From contig NZ_JAIGNI010000031.1 in NCBI RefSeq assembly GCF_026130175.1, positions 37,899-101,898 of the forward strand: 64,000 nucleotides of DNA. Direction: 5' to 3'. How positions within the stretch are numbered: the stretch's first letter is position 1; every line of letters starts with the position of its first letter. The notes beneath the pieces were generated by a model that had not been told where the DNA came from, searched no databases, and saw nothing but the letters and a program-made list of their open reading frames with translations. The translations under genes and the position numbers were made by a program. Shown in pieces: positions 52,407-62,300 of this stretch. Source of the DNA: Lyngbya sp. CCAP 1446/10. Lineage in GTDB: Bacteria; Cyanobacteriota; Cyanobacteriia; Cyanobacteriales; Microcoleaceae.

Positions 52407-53015
52407 TTAATTGAGCCGCGAAGGCGGTGGCATTAGCTCCATAGGAGGCGTCGGTGCAGGACGCCCGTCCAACTGGCTGACTGTGCCCCTGGGATCGAGA
52501 CAACTGGCAATTAACCTGTCCGTGGGAAAGTCGAGCCTGCCGCTCAACCCGACTACACATTCAGCAAACACTTCTGGCAATAAACTGCGGCGGCACCCAT
52601 CAAGCGTTAACAGGGCAGCAGCAGGTTGAGTTTTAGTTTTACTGTTAATATTCACCACGCAAGTAGTCAATTCGTCGGGGCGTCTCACCTGCCGACAGCT
52701 AGAGAGCGCTTCGAGGCCAGAAATATTGGTTTTGCGGTTGATTTGGAGGGTGCATCGAGATATATCGCGGGGGTGGAGGGCGTCGGCACAAGCTGCTGCT
52801 GCTGCCTCGGCCCCGACTCCGGCTTCGATTAGTTCCTTAGCGCAGACGCGATAGGGATTTTGAGTGCGAGGGAATCTCAGAGTGATCGCTGATGCTGGCG
52901 AGATTGGCAGTGCTGCTGCTAACAAACTCAGCGCGACTAGGGGAGTGCCGAGAGCCAACATCCAGCGCGGTGCTGGCTTTGGGGAAGCAGTGCGGAAAAA
53001 ATTGGGGTTGTGCAT
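52407..53015 (-). CDS. Secreted cysteine-repeat protein
   Basis: A signal peptide is evident (residues 1-43, hydrophobic LALGTPLVALSLLAAALP, cleavage likely after ASA). The mature part contains eight cysteines with regular spacing: pairs C76/C88, C107/C119 and C141/C153 are each C-x11-C, and 19-22 residues separate successive pairs. Three such units of about 33 residues form tandem repeats (PRDISRC, PDELTTC, PEVFAEC before each second Cys). A Pro-rich tail ends the protein. It should be periplasmic or lumenal and disulfide-rich. The repeat is known to me only as an unnamed cyanobacterial family. Confidence 0.75.
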   Translation of the reverse strand: MHNPNFFRTASPKPAPRWMLALGTPLVALSLLAAALPISPASAITLRFPRTQNPYRVCAKELIEAGVGAEAAAAACADALHPRDISRCTLQINRKTNISGLEALSSCRQVRRPDELTTCVVNINSKTKTQPAAALLTLDGCRRSLLPEVFAECVVGLSGRLDFPTDRLIASCLDPRGTVSQLDGRPAPTPPMELMPPPSRLN

Positions 53016-53211
53016 GGCAGCTCGATTTGTGAGTTTTTTGGGCTGGTTGGGTCGATCGCGCGATCGGCTTTTACTTCAAAATTTACCGCACATTACGGAT
53101 GGCTGCGGTCGATCGATTTTTTTTATCGATTTTTGTGCAAATTTTCACCGTTACCAACATATAATATAGAGTCTGCATAAAATTGCATACAGAAATTAGA
53201 GAGGAAAATAA

Positions 53212-53820
53212 ATGTCTCGATATCGAGGCCCCCGATTAAGAATCGTCCGTCGCCTGAAAGAGTTGCCGGGTCTAACCCGGAAAACTCCCAGACGGGATTA
53301 TCCGCCTGGGCAGCATGGTCAAAACCGCAAAAAGCTCTCTGAGTACGCGGTTCGATTGCAGGAGAAGCAAAAACTCCGTTTCAATTACGGTGTGACGGAA
53401 CGCCAACTGCTCCGTTACGTCCGCAAAGCCCGCCGTGTCACCGGCTCCACAGGTCAAGTGTTACTGCAATTCTTGGAAATGCGCTTGGACAATACTGTGT
53501 TTCGGATGGGAATGGCTCCAACCATTCCGTCCGCTAGACAATTGGTAAATCACGGTCACATCACTGTTAACGATCGTGAAGTGAACATCGCCAGCTATCA
53601 GTGCAAGCCTGGTGAAGTGATTGCAGTGAAAAACAGAGAGCGATCGCGCACGATGGTTGAAGCTAATCTCAAAGATCCAGGCTTGGCTAACTTGCCCAGT
53701 CACTTGGAATTTGATAAGCAAAAAATGGTTGGCAAAGTTAACGGCATTGTCGAACGTGAGTGGATTGCTCTTCAGATTAACGAACTGCTAGTTGTGGAAT
53801 ACTACTCGCGGCAAGCTTAA
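53212..53820 (+). CDS. rpsD: 30S ribosomal protein S4
   Basis: S4 binds 16S rRNA early in assembly of the 30S subunit. The sequence is highly conserved: [20 protein letters not shown], then [40 protein letters not shown] and the S4 RNA-binding domain [18 protein letters not shown]. The 202-residue length is standard. AGAGAGGA lies 9 bases before ATG. A hairpin of GTGCGAGCG and CGCTCGCAC follows the stop and may end transcription. Confidence 0.98.
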   Translation: MSRYRGPRLRIVRRLKELPGLTRKTPRRDYPPGQHGQNRKKLSEYAVRLQEKQKLRFNYGVTERQLLRYVRKARRVTGSTGQVLLQFLEMRLDNTVFRMGMAPTIPSARQLVNHGHITVNDREVNIASYQCKPGEVIAVKNRERSRTMVEANLKDPGLANLPSHLEFDKQKMVGKVNGIVEREWIALQINELLVVEYYSRQA

Positions 53821-53834
53821 TTTATTAGTCATTA

Positions 53835-53856
53835 GTGCGAGCGTCCTCGCTCGCAC
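53835..53856 (+). terminator. Hairpin after rpsD
   Basis: GTGCGAGCG at 53835-53843 and CGCTCGCAC at 53848-53856 form a perfect 9-bp stem with a TCCT loop. There is no T run directly after it, so rho-independent activity is uncertain. The stretch to 54049 holds more heptamer-like repeats (ACTAAGG, TTAATGG). Confidence 0.5.
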
Positions 53857-54049
53857 GCAAACCTTATTAGTCATCAGTTAGTTGCTAGCAAAAAATCAAT
53901 AATTGGGTTTGTCCCTAGTTATTAGTTAATTGTTACTGAATAGTGAGGACTAAGGACTAAGGACTAATTTTTTAGAAACAGCTATGCTGAAGGCTGAAAA
54001 AAGCTTTTCAACGGTCAATGATTAACTGTTAATGGTTAATCGTTGGCCG

Positions 54050-55480
54050 TTAATCGTTTAATTTGAAAAGTCCAAAAGTGGGGACGATCGACCTCAGCGA
54101 CACACTGCGGGGTTCTCGTACCAAAATCAAAGGCAGCAATCCCACCAGCCGCACAGCAGCCGAAAGGGCAAACAGTGCCCCCAAACTCATGCCGGGAAGT
54201 TCGGCAAGAAAGCCTCCGGTGGTAGTTCCCAAAGCCCCAGCTAATCCCGAAACTGCTGCGGCGATCGCAAAATAAGTCGATGGTTGTTCGATCGACGCGA
54301 TCTCCATTTGAATATTGTTAGTACAAAGCCCGATCGCCCCTAAAGTCGTTCCCCCCAGCAAGTGCAGCAGCGGCAGCCACACCCACACCGCAAACGGGTA
54401 ATTGCCCGTACCCAGCCACAGCAAAGGCGTTACAGCCACCACCAGCCCCACCGCAATCAACAACGGGCGATTTCCCCAGCGATCGGCTAACTTGCCCCAA
54501 AACATCAGCAGCAGCAGATTTGCTGCGGAACTCAAGCTGCAATAAATCGTGACCAAACTCACATCTAAGCTTAAATCTTTCAACAGGTAGATATTAAAAA
54601 AAGGCGCGCTCAGATTAACTGCAAATGTCCACACGCTAAAGTAAAGAATAAACATTAAGAAATTAGAATCTTTCAGCACTGAAGGCACAAAATCTGTTAA
54701 TTGCTTTTCTTTTTTCTCTGGGAGTCGATCGCTCTCTGCATCTTTTCGGTATGTCTGCGGATTCACATCAACCATCAAGAATTGATACCCCAAACTAATC
54801 ATTCCCGCCACAACACCCAAAAATAAAACAACACCATAGCCCAAAATTGGGTGGGAATCCCAGGCTGACACGAACAGTCCCATTAGTGGTACTCCCAGTA
54901 AAGCAACTAAGCTGGTAGCACTGTTGCGAAAGCCAAAATAGCGTCCCCGCAAACGGTGAGGAACCACCGCAGCCATCCAACTAAACCAGTTAGAAGTGGC
55001 AAAAGCTGCGATCGCGCTAGCGGCTAGGACTGTTGCTAGCGTCCACTGGAGCAGTTGTTGGCGATCGGCGCGGGAAGGCTGCCAAACAATTGCGACTACC
55101 AGCACCAGCCACAGCAGCCGCGACACGCCGAATATCGCTAGGTTGTACCAGTGGCGGCTAGTTGTGCGATCGGCGATGTACGCTCCTAATGGTTGCAGGA
55201 GATTTACCAGCATCGGAATAGCAGATAATATGCCTATTTCTACGCTGCTTGCGCCGAGTTGCAGCAAGAAGTTGCTCAGTAGCAGGCCGGTAGTCGCCGA
55301 CTCGAAGACCGCGGCAAAAACGCCTTCTATAGTTGAGGCTTTGAGCGTCAATCTAATATCTTGTTTGGAAAATTTGAGAGGTGTTTGTGAAGGTAGAACG
55401 AGTTGAGATATTTTCTTTTCTAGTATTTCAGGAGTCTGAATAAATAGATGTTTATTTGACTCTGTAACTGGTTCAACCAT
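54050..55480 (-). CDS. Major facilitator superfamily transporter
   Basis: The 476-residue protein has about twelve hydrophobic segments. Typical MFS features are LGASSVEIGILSAIPMLVNL near helix 2, PLGAYIADRTTSRHWYN with the loop 2-3 motif variant, and LMFWGKLADRWGNRPLLIAV as the corresponding loop in the second half. An N-terminal soluble region of about 50 residues precedes helix 1. Substrate cannot be deduced. It is convergent with rpsD. Confidence 0.85.
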   Translation of the reverse strand: MVEPVTESNKHLFIQTPEILEKKISQLVLPSQTPLKFSKQDIRLTLKASTIEGVFAAVFESATTGLLLSNFLLQLGASSVEIGILSAIPMLVNLLQPLGAYIADRTTSRHWYNLAIFGVSRLLWLVLVVAIVWQPSRADRQQLLQWTLATVLAASAIAAFATSNWFSWMAAVVPHRLRGRYFGFRNSATSLVALLGVPLMGLFVSAWDSHPILGYGVVLFLGVVAGMISLGYQFLMVDVNPQTYRKDAESDRLPEKKEKQLTDFVPSVLKDSNFLMFILYFSVWTFAVNLSAPFFNIYLLKDLSLDVSLVTIYCSLSSAANLLLLMFWGKLADRWGNRPLLIAVGLVVAVTPLLWLGTGNYPFAVWVWLPLLHLLGGTTLGAIGLCTNNIQMEIASIEQPSTYFAIAAAVSGLAGALGTTTGGFLAELPGMSLGALFALSAAVRLVGLLPLILVREPRSVSLRSIVPTFGLFKLND

Positions 55481-55499
55481 AGTCAGATAATTTTAGATT

Positions 55500-56116
55500 T
55501 TATATTTGCACAATTCTTATTTTGTAAAAGTTTGAGGGTTGCTGGAGATTTAATTATTTTCGCCGGTAAATGTCGATAAAATTTATTTTTTTTACTACAA
55601 ATTGCTGAGTTTGCCTATTAAGATAAAGCCAGTCCCACTTTCAAGATGTTAGCTTGAAAGTGAGACTGGCACTTCCGGGTAATTATGATTAATATAGTTG
55701 ATCGTCGGTCGCTGTGGCATCGACCGCTTGGAAGATATAAACGTTGTGACTGCTAAAACCTAGGTTTTAGGGCTTAACAAGCAAGCGATCGCAACATTTA
55801 GCCAAAAATTGCTCTAATTCTCTGTCAAACAAGTCGCCCCAAGGCTCAAAATAAATTTGGCGCGATCGCCTCCAGTCGGCTCTCAAACCTTTAGGGTTAG
55901 CTAAATCTATAGAATCAAAGACGATCGAGTTGCCGATCGCACTTCAAAAAAACTGTTCCTTGCTTCAGGGCAACTGACAAGACAAAATATCACTTGACAA
56001 AAATCACGTTAACTGATAATAATAGCAAACCCTAGAATTAAGCTTAAATGCTTAAGGGGTATCACTGCTAGTGCATGATGTCGCTCGCCGACTAATTTAC
56101 CGATTCCTGAATTTTC
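55500..56116. other. Intergenic region with hairpin and gene remnant
   Basis: GCCAGTCCCACTTTCAAG at 55628-55645 pairs with CTTGAAAGTGAGACTGGC at 55653-55670 (17 of 18 bases), the strongest hairpin here. CTAAAACCTAGGTTTTAG at 55753-55770 is a perfect 18-bp palindrome. A decayed coding stretch is annotated separately at 55774-55943. The cbiD promoter is expected between 55980 and 56110. Confidence 0.6.
55774..55943 (-). pseudogene. Gene remnant, function unknown
   Basis: The minus-strand frame reads SAIGNSIVFDSIDLANPKGL, then RADWRRSRQIYFEPWGDLFD and RELEQFLAKCCDRLLVKP before TAA at 55774. It looks protein-like, with charged and aromatic residues in plausible pattern, but has no start codon; the upstream sequence has a stop beside a run of T, consistent with a frameshift. 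The family is not recognised. Confidence 0.35.
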
Positions 56117-57268
56117 GTGACCAAAACTCAACCTTTATCCGGGTATACACTACCAGTATTTGCCTGTGCCGCCGCACTTGCAGCACTGCGGTGCTTGCGT
56201 GATGCTACTAAGTGTGTAGATAGCGTATCAGTAGATTTACTGGAACCGCCAATAACGGCAGAAATTGCGATCGAACAAGCATCTGTACTGAAAACAGATA
56301 CCGCCTTAGGTGTGACTCGCTCGGAGCCGGGAGACAACCTCGATCTGACTCGCAATACCCCCGTTTGGGCAATGGTGGAATTGCGCAGAGGGGGAGAGGG
56401 AGAGAGGGAGAGGGGGAGAGGGGGAGAGGGGGAGCAGATTGTGATTCTCGGCGGTGAAGGTATAGGGCGTCATGCAGTGGGTGGAGGAGCGGCAATCTAT
56501 GATTATGCGATGCGGCTGCTGCGATCGAATCTGGGGCGAGAACTCGCACCAGGAGAAAACATCACTGTCACCCTAATTCTGCCGTCTGGGCGGCAACTAG
56601 CCACCCGCACTTCTAACGAAGCTTTCGGTGTCGTAGAAGGACTTTCCCTGCTGGGTACAACTGGGATTTCTCAACCGCTGAGTGCCCCCGGACAGTTGGA
56701 AGTTTATCGCGAACAACTGCAACAAAAAGCCGAATTGTTTGACTGTTTAGTCTTCTGCATCGGCGAAAATGGCTTGGATTTGGCGCGGAAATTGGGCATC
56801 AATCCGCAGCGGCTGGTGAAAACGGCTAACTGGCTGGGCCCGCTACTGGTAGAGGCTGGATGTCAGGGCGTGCAGTCAATTTTGCTGTTTGGCTATCACG
56901 GTAAATTGATGAAATTGGCGGCGGGGATTTTTCACACTCACCACCACCTCGCCGACGGGCGCAGGGAAATTCTCACCGCTTATTGTGCTCAAGCTGGAAT
57001 GCCCGCCGATGCGTGTTCCGCGATTTTTGCCGCGGCGACAGCCGAAGATGCTCTCGGCCAACTGCGGGCTGTGGATGCGGCAACTGGCAGCAATTTGGTC
57101 TATCGAATTTACGGCGACATCGCCCGACAAATCGACTTGCGATCGTCCGATTGCATTTTTACTCACACTAACCAGCGTATCCCCGTGGGATCAGTGATGT
57201 TTGGGCGCGATCGCCAAATTATTGTTAAAAGTGACATAGGGGATACATTTCTGACCCAAATTTGTTAA
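56117..57268 (+). CDS. cbiD: Cobalt-precorrin-5B (C1)-methyltransferase
   Basis: CbiD methylates C1 of cobalt-precorrin-5B in anaerobic-type cobalamin synthesis. The family signature SGYTLPVFACAAALAALRCL opens the protein, and ETVPGEN-like LAPGENITVTLILPSGRQLA, SLLGTTGISQPLSAPGQ and LFGYHGKLMKLAAGIFHTHH follow. The start codon is GTG (56117); no ATG lies nearby in frame. A purine-rich tandem at 56388-56432 encodes an in-frame insertion of about 18 residues (RRGGEGERERGRGGEGEQ) before VILGGEG, which interrupts an otherwise conserved stretch. The 383-residue length includes this insertion. Confidence 0.92.
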   Translation: MTKTQPLSGYTLPVFACAAALAALRCLRDATKCVDSVSVDLLEPPITAEIAIEQASVLKTDTALGVTRSEPGDNLDLTRNTPVWAMVELRRGGEGERERGRGGEGEQIVILGGEGIGRHAVGGGAAIYDYAMRLLRSNLGRELAPGENITVTLILPSGRQLATRTSNEAFGVVEGLSLLGTTGISQPLSAPGQLEVYREQLQQKAELFDCLVFCIGENGLDLARKLGINPQRLVKTANWLGPLLVEAGCQGVQSILLFGYHGKLMKLAAGIFHTHHHLADGRREILTAYCAQAGMPADACSAIFAAATAEDALGQLRAVDAATGSNLVYRIYGDIARQIDLRSSDCIFTHTNQRIPVGSVMFGRDRQIIVKSDIGDTFLTQIC

Positions 57269-57600
57269 TGTAGTGTGAATATCCCTGAATTCTTTTTAAA
57301 AGAGCGATCGGGGATAATATTTAACAAGTAATAATTCTCAGTCCCTAGATCTTAATTATACTAGGTTGCTACTTGACGCAATTTATGATGCAAGAGTGCA
57401 ATTAATTAGAGTAAATCTCGCAGTAAATATATGCTTGCCGTAAGCCCTATTAATCGACTAACATCGCTGACAGCAATCTAGTCTAAATAAGATTTATTCC
57501 TAGCGACTAATGCTCGCTCGCCTTCAGTCTTCGACTCAGGTGGCGACAAATACCTCCGCTACGTTCTGCCAAATTATCAATTAGCAACTACGCAATAACC
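57269..57600. promoter_or_regulatory. Intergenic region upstream of guaA
   Basis: About 330 bases without a gene. AT-rich at 57320-57440. The sequence TTGACGC at 57374 could be a -35 box but lacks a clear partner. No riboswitch was recognised. Confidence 0.3.
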
Positions 57601-59214
57601 GTGACTACTCAAATAGAAACTGAATCAGACCTCACAGACTCTTCTCTGGGGCTAATAGACCGCCAGATCATCGTGATTCTCGACTTCGGTTCGCAATATT
57701 CCGAACTGATTGCTCGCCGGATTCGCGAAACTCAAGTATATTCAGAAGTTATTTCTTACCGCACTACGGCAGAACAGTTAACAGCTATCAATCCTAAAGG
57801 AATTATTCTTTCAGGAGGCCCAAGTTCTGTATACGATGAACAAGCTCCCCAATGCGACCCGGAAATTTGGAATCTGGGAATACCGGTGTTGGGCGTCTGC
57901 TACGGGATGCAGTTGATGGTAAAGCAACTCGGCGGGACAGTTGAGCGGGCTAAGTTAGCTGAATACGGTAAGGCATCGCTATTTATTGACGATCCTACGG
58001 ATTTGCTGACAAATGTCGAAGAAGGCGCCACGATGTGGATGAGCCACGGAGATTCCTGTACCGAGTTGCCGGCGGGTTTTGAGATCCTCGCTCACACGGA
58101 TAATACTCCGTCTGCTGCTGTTGCTAACCACGAGAAAAGTTTGTACGGGGTGCAGTTTCACCCAGAAGTGGTTCACTCGATCGGCGGACAAGCTTTGATT
58201 CGCAATTTTGTTTACCATATTTGCGAGTGCGAACCGACTTGGACGACGGCTACTTTTGTCGAGGAAACTATTCGCGAAATCCGCGCCCGAGTGGGAGACC
58301 AACGAGTTTTGCTGGCTCTATCTGGCGGGGTTGATTCTTCAACTTTGGCTTTCTTGCTGCACCAGGCGATCGGCGACCAACTTACCTGTATGTTTATCGA
58401 CCAAGGGTTTATGCGAAAGCACGAACCGGAACGGTTGGTGAAATTGTTTCAAGAGGAATTCCACATTCCGGTGCAGTACGTTCTAGCTCGCGATCGCTTT
58501 TTGGCTCAACTTGAAGGTGTTACCGATCCTGAAGTAAAACGCAAGCGGATCGGCCACGAATTTATCAGTGTGTTTGAAGAAGAATCGAAGCGCCTTGGCC
58601 CCTTCGATTACCTCGCGCAGGGTACTCTTTACCCGGATGTGATTGAGTCGGCTGATACGAATGTAGACCCAGCAAACGGCGAGCGAGTTGCTGTTAAAAT
58701 CAAAAGCCACCACAACGTCGGCGGTTTGCCTAAGGATTTGTGTTTTAAGCTGATCGAACCGCTGCGAAAGTTGTTTAAGGATGAGGTGCGAAAAGTCGGC
58801 AGATCGATCGGGCTTCCCGAAGAAATCGTCAACCGACAACCTTTCCCCGGCCCTGGATTGGCGATTCGGATTACGGGAGAAGTTACCGCCGAGAGACTGA
58901 ATATTTTGCGGGATGCTGATTTCATTGTGCGTCAAGAAATCAATCGACACGGATTGTACAACGAACTTTGGCAAGCTTTTGCAGTTTTGCTGCCGATTCG
59001 CAGTGTAGGGGTGATGGGCGACAAGCGGACGTATGCTTACCCGATCGTTCTACGATTTATTAAGAGCGAAGATGGGATGACGGCTGACTGGGCGCGGGTT
59101 CCATACGATTTGTTGGAATTGATCTCGAACCGGATTGTGAATGAGGTTAAGGGTGTTAACCGGGTGGTTTACGATATTACTTCTAAGCCGCCTGGTACGA
59201 TCGAGTGGGAATGA
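57601..59214 (+). CDS. guaA: GMP synthase (glutamine-hydrolysing)
   Basis: GuaA converts XMP to GMP using glutamine and ATP. The N-terminal class I glutamine amidotransferase has [12 protein letters not shown] with the catalytic Cys and [10 protein letters not shown] with the catalytic His. The ATP-pyrophosphatase P-loop is [15 protein letters not shown]. The dimerisation domain ends in [19 protein letters not shown]. The length of 537 residues is standard. The start codon is GTG at 57601 ([10 protein letters not shown]); no alternative ATG would keep the full N-terminus. Confidence 0.98.
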   Translation: MTTQIETESDLTDSSLGLIDRQIIVILDFGSQYSELIARRIRETQVYSEVISYRTTAEQLTAINPKGIILSGGPSSVYDEQAPQCDPEIWNLGIPVLGVCYGMQLMVKQLGGTVERAKLAEYGKASLFIDDPTDLLTNVEEGATMWMSHGDSCTELPAGFEILAHTDNTPSAAVANHEKSLYGVQFHPEVVHSIGGQALIRNFVYHICECEPTWTTATFVEETIREIRARVGDQRVLLALSGGVDSSTLAFLLHQAIGDQLTCMFIDQGFMRKHEPERLVKLFQEEFHIPVQYVLARDRFLAQLEGVTDPEVKRKRIGHEFISVFEEESKRLGPFDYLAQGTLYPDVIESADTNVDPANGERVAVKIKSHHNVGGLPKDLCFKLIEPLRKLFKDEVRKVGRSIGLPEEIVNRQPFPGPGLAIRITGEVTAERLNILRDADFIVRQEINRHGLYNELWQAFAVLLPIRSVGVMGDKRTYAYPIVLRFIKSEDGMTADWARVPYDLLELISNRIVNEVKGVNRVVYDITSKPPGTIEWE

Positions 59215-59349
59215 TTGCTAGTTAGGGCGGGTGGGCGGACAATTCTTTTGTCCGTCTGCTGGATTTGCGAACTGTTGAATGAGAAAAGCAAAATTTGCAA
59301 ATCCGCCCTCAAAATTCCGCGACAACGATTTGTTAGCCCGCTCGGTACA

Positions 59350-62300
59350 CTAGAGTTGTACTCTAATTTGAGATAGTTCAACCTCCTCTGATTTGATTGC
59401 TCGAATATACCAGAATTTCCATACCTCTGTATTTTCAATTATTCTAAAACCTGCTAATTCAAGCCCCCTAATAAACCCTTGAAAATCTTTAATCTGGGAC
59501 GTTACCTCATAAATCCAAAGTTGTCCATCAAGTTTGAGTGTACGGGCTGCTTCTCGAATATAATCAGCACTGTTTAAACCCATGAGCGATAGATTAAACA
59601 TGGCAACGTCGAGACAGCTATCCTCTAAAGGAACACGAGCTATATCACACTCGATGACTGAATCATTAATAGCAATGAAATCAAAGTTATGAACTGTATG
59701 CTTACCAACAAGAGCTTTAGCTATCTGCCCTTCCCCACAACCCAAATCAGCTATAATTAAATCAGAGCGCTTCTGAAGCCACTTGATAGCTTCCTCGTAA
59801 GGAATAACTGACCAGGTTTTTCGAGCTTCTTGATAAAGGGTATGGTACTGCATCCACTCCTCTGGATTAGCTTGTAAGCGTTTATAGGTAGTGTGACTGT
59901 AACTATTATTCCAACGAGCATTCATCCGGCTAAAATCACCGTACTGAAGATTCCGTCGCTGGACATCTACAGGATCAATATCTGGAAGTGGAACAAAGAT
60001 TCTAGGGCGAATAATTGATTTTTGTTCACCTGTCTTCAATCGTTCTAACCACTGCCGTAGATCTCGAAATGCTTGAGATTCGCTGCGTAGCTGACCTTCA
60101 GGCATTACACCATCAACCGCAGCATCAGCAACCGTCTGTTTATTTTGTAGCCTAGCTAATCGCCCCTCATCCCAACTCCAGTGTTCTCCATCATCTAAAC
60201 CATAAGTTACAGGCATAAGGATTGTGAGAGTATCGTGAACTTGTCCCTGACGATTCAATCGCCCTTCTAACTGCTCTAGTTCGGCACTTGTCCAAGGTGG
60301 AATGTTTATAATTAGGCGATCGCAAACTCGTTGAAATCCATCGACACCAGTAGCCATTGCACTACTAGCAATCAAAATATCTGTAGAGCCATCAATAAAA
60401 TTGTTACGGCCACTTTTATCTCCCCCCATGTGAAAACCGACAGTCCATCCTTCTGCCTCTATTGCCTCTTTTAGCTGATCAACAATACCATCAACATAAT
60501 GGGTATAAACGATAGTTTTGGGACGGAGTTCCTTGAGAATTGCTGGAATTCTAGCACGAGTAAGGATCTGTTCCATTTTTAAAATAGATGTACCTTCTTG
60601 CCGAATTTCATCAACTAAGTGAGTGCAATCAACTAAAAGTGTATCCCTATTGATTTTGATTTTGGGTTTGACTCTGGAACGAATTCCCAGAGTCACAAAT
60701 GCCTGATGCAGTCGCATACAGTTATTAAGTGTAGCTGTTTCACCTAAATCAGATCGTTCTAATCCTGTCACTAATTCAACCAAACTTTTACCTTCTTTTA
60801 GGTTGTTAATAACAGGAGTTGCGCTCATTCCAAGCACATGAAGATCAGGATTATTTTCTGCTGCATTAGTAATTAGCGCAAGAACCATTTGCCGCCGTTT
60901 GGATGGATCGTCACCACGCTGTTTACAACGATGAATCTCATCCACAATGATAAGATCAATTTTGTATTGGTCTAGCAGTTGTCGAATGTGAGCAGGTGTT
61001 GAGGGTTGCTGGAACATTTCATGATTCAGCAAAATGTAGTGATGTCCCTCCTCAATATTTAACCAATGAGGATTAAAATTTTTGATTGTTACTCGACTAT
61101 CTGGAAAAGTGTGCTTGATTTCTCCATGCCAGTTGGGAATTGTGTCTAATGGACAGATGATGATTGTGAGATGGGCATCAATAATCCGGCTGCTAAGAAT
61201 ACCACCAATTGTTTTACCTGTTCCAGTCAATGAAAGGTTTAACATTCGCTGCTGACTGCGTAATCGTACCGCAGACAATTTTTGCATTAGGTTGGGAGAG
61301 GTAATTTTGCCATCAACTCGGAATGCCCAACCTGATGGAATTGACATATCTCGTGCCTGGTTATATTCGTCAAGAAATTGATCTCTCACCTGATGACCAT
61401 AACCCTCCTCGGTAAAAGCTTCTACACCTTCAACAGCAGATTCATCCTCAAAAACTTCTGCCCAAATTCGATTAAGCTTAGACGCGATAAAGAAATCAAC
61501 TGCCTCTTTATCTGCTGAAGCAACAATTTTACTACTGAGAAATTCTAGGCTTTTCTGGACTTTTACCCTTGGCAGTTCATTAGATTCATCAAGCTGTTCT
61601 GGCAAATCACTATTTATTACAAAACTTTGAGATCCCTCATTAACGATTTTTAGTTCAGTATCAGCTTTGAAATCATCATTTGAGCCACTCTCAACCTCAG
61701 ATATTTGGATTTCCTTAAATTGAATTACATCTCGAAGCTTTTGCCCGGAAAGCTTACCCCTGATGATGTTTTTGATAATTTTAAGTCCCTCAGTATTCGT
61801 TGTATCTAAAACACCTGATTGTTCAAATATTTTATATAGTTCTGCTTGGGTTAGATTGGGAATATAAACTTCTAAGCTAGCAACAAACTGACGAATTGCT
61901 TCTAAAGACCAGCCAAAACAACGAGCGCATCCACTGTTACTCAATCTCCATGAAGCCCTAGTAATGCTGCCTATTTTAGTCTTCCACTCATATCCATCTA
62001 TAGGACATTTAAACCATGCTTCTTGTTGAGAACCCTTCGTTAATGCTGTTGGAGCTAAACCAAGTTGATTATTTTTTTCATAGTCCCAATACTGAGCAAC
62101 ATAGTCAGGATATAGAGCAATTAATGAAGTAGTTTCAGTGGCAATTAATCCTCTACAGGCTGGACAACCGCTATTTCCTTTTTTCCAAGATCCTTTTGTG
62201 ATCGCAGTGATTGTTGCTACCCACTCATGACCATCAATAGGACATTTAAAAAAAGCTTCTTTCCTCGATCCAATTGTTAATTTACTCGGATCGACTCCTA

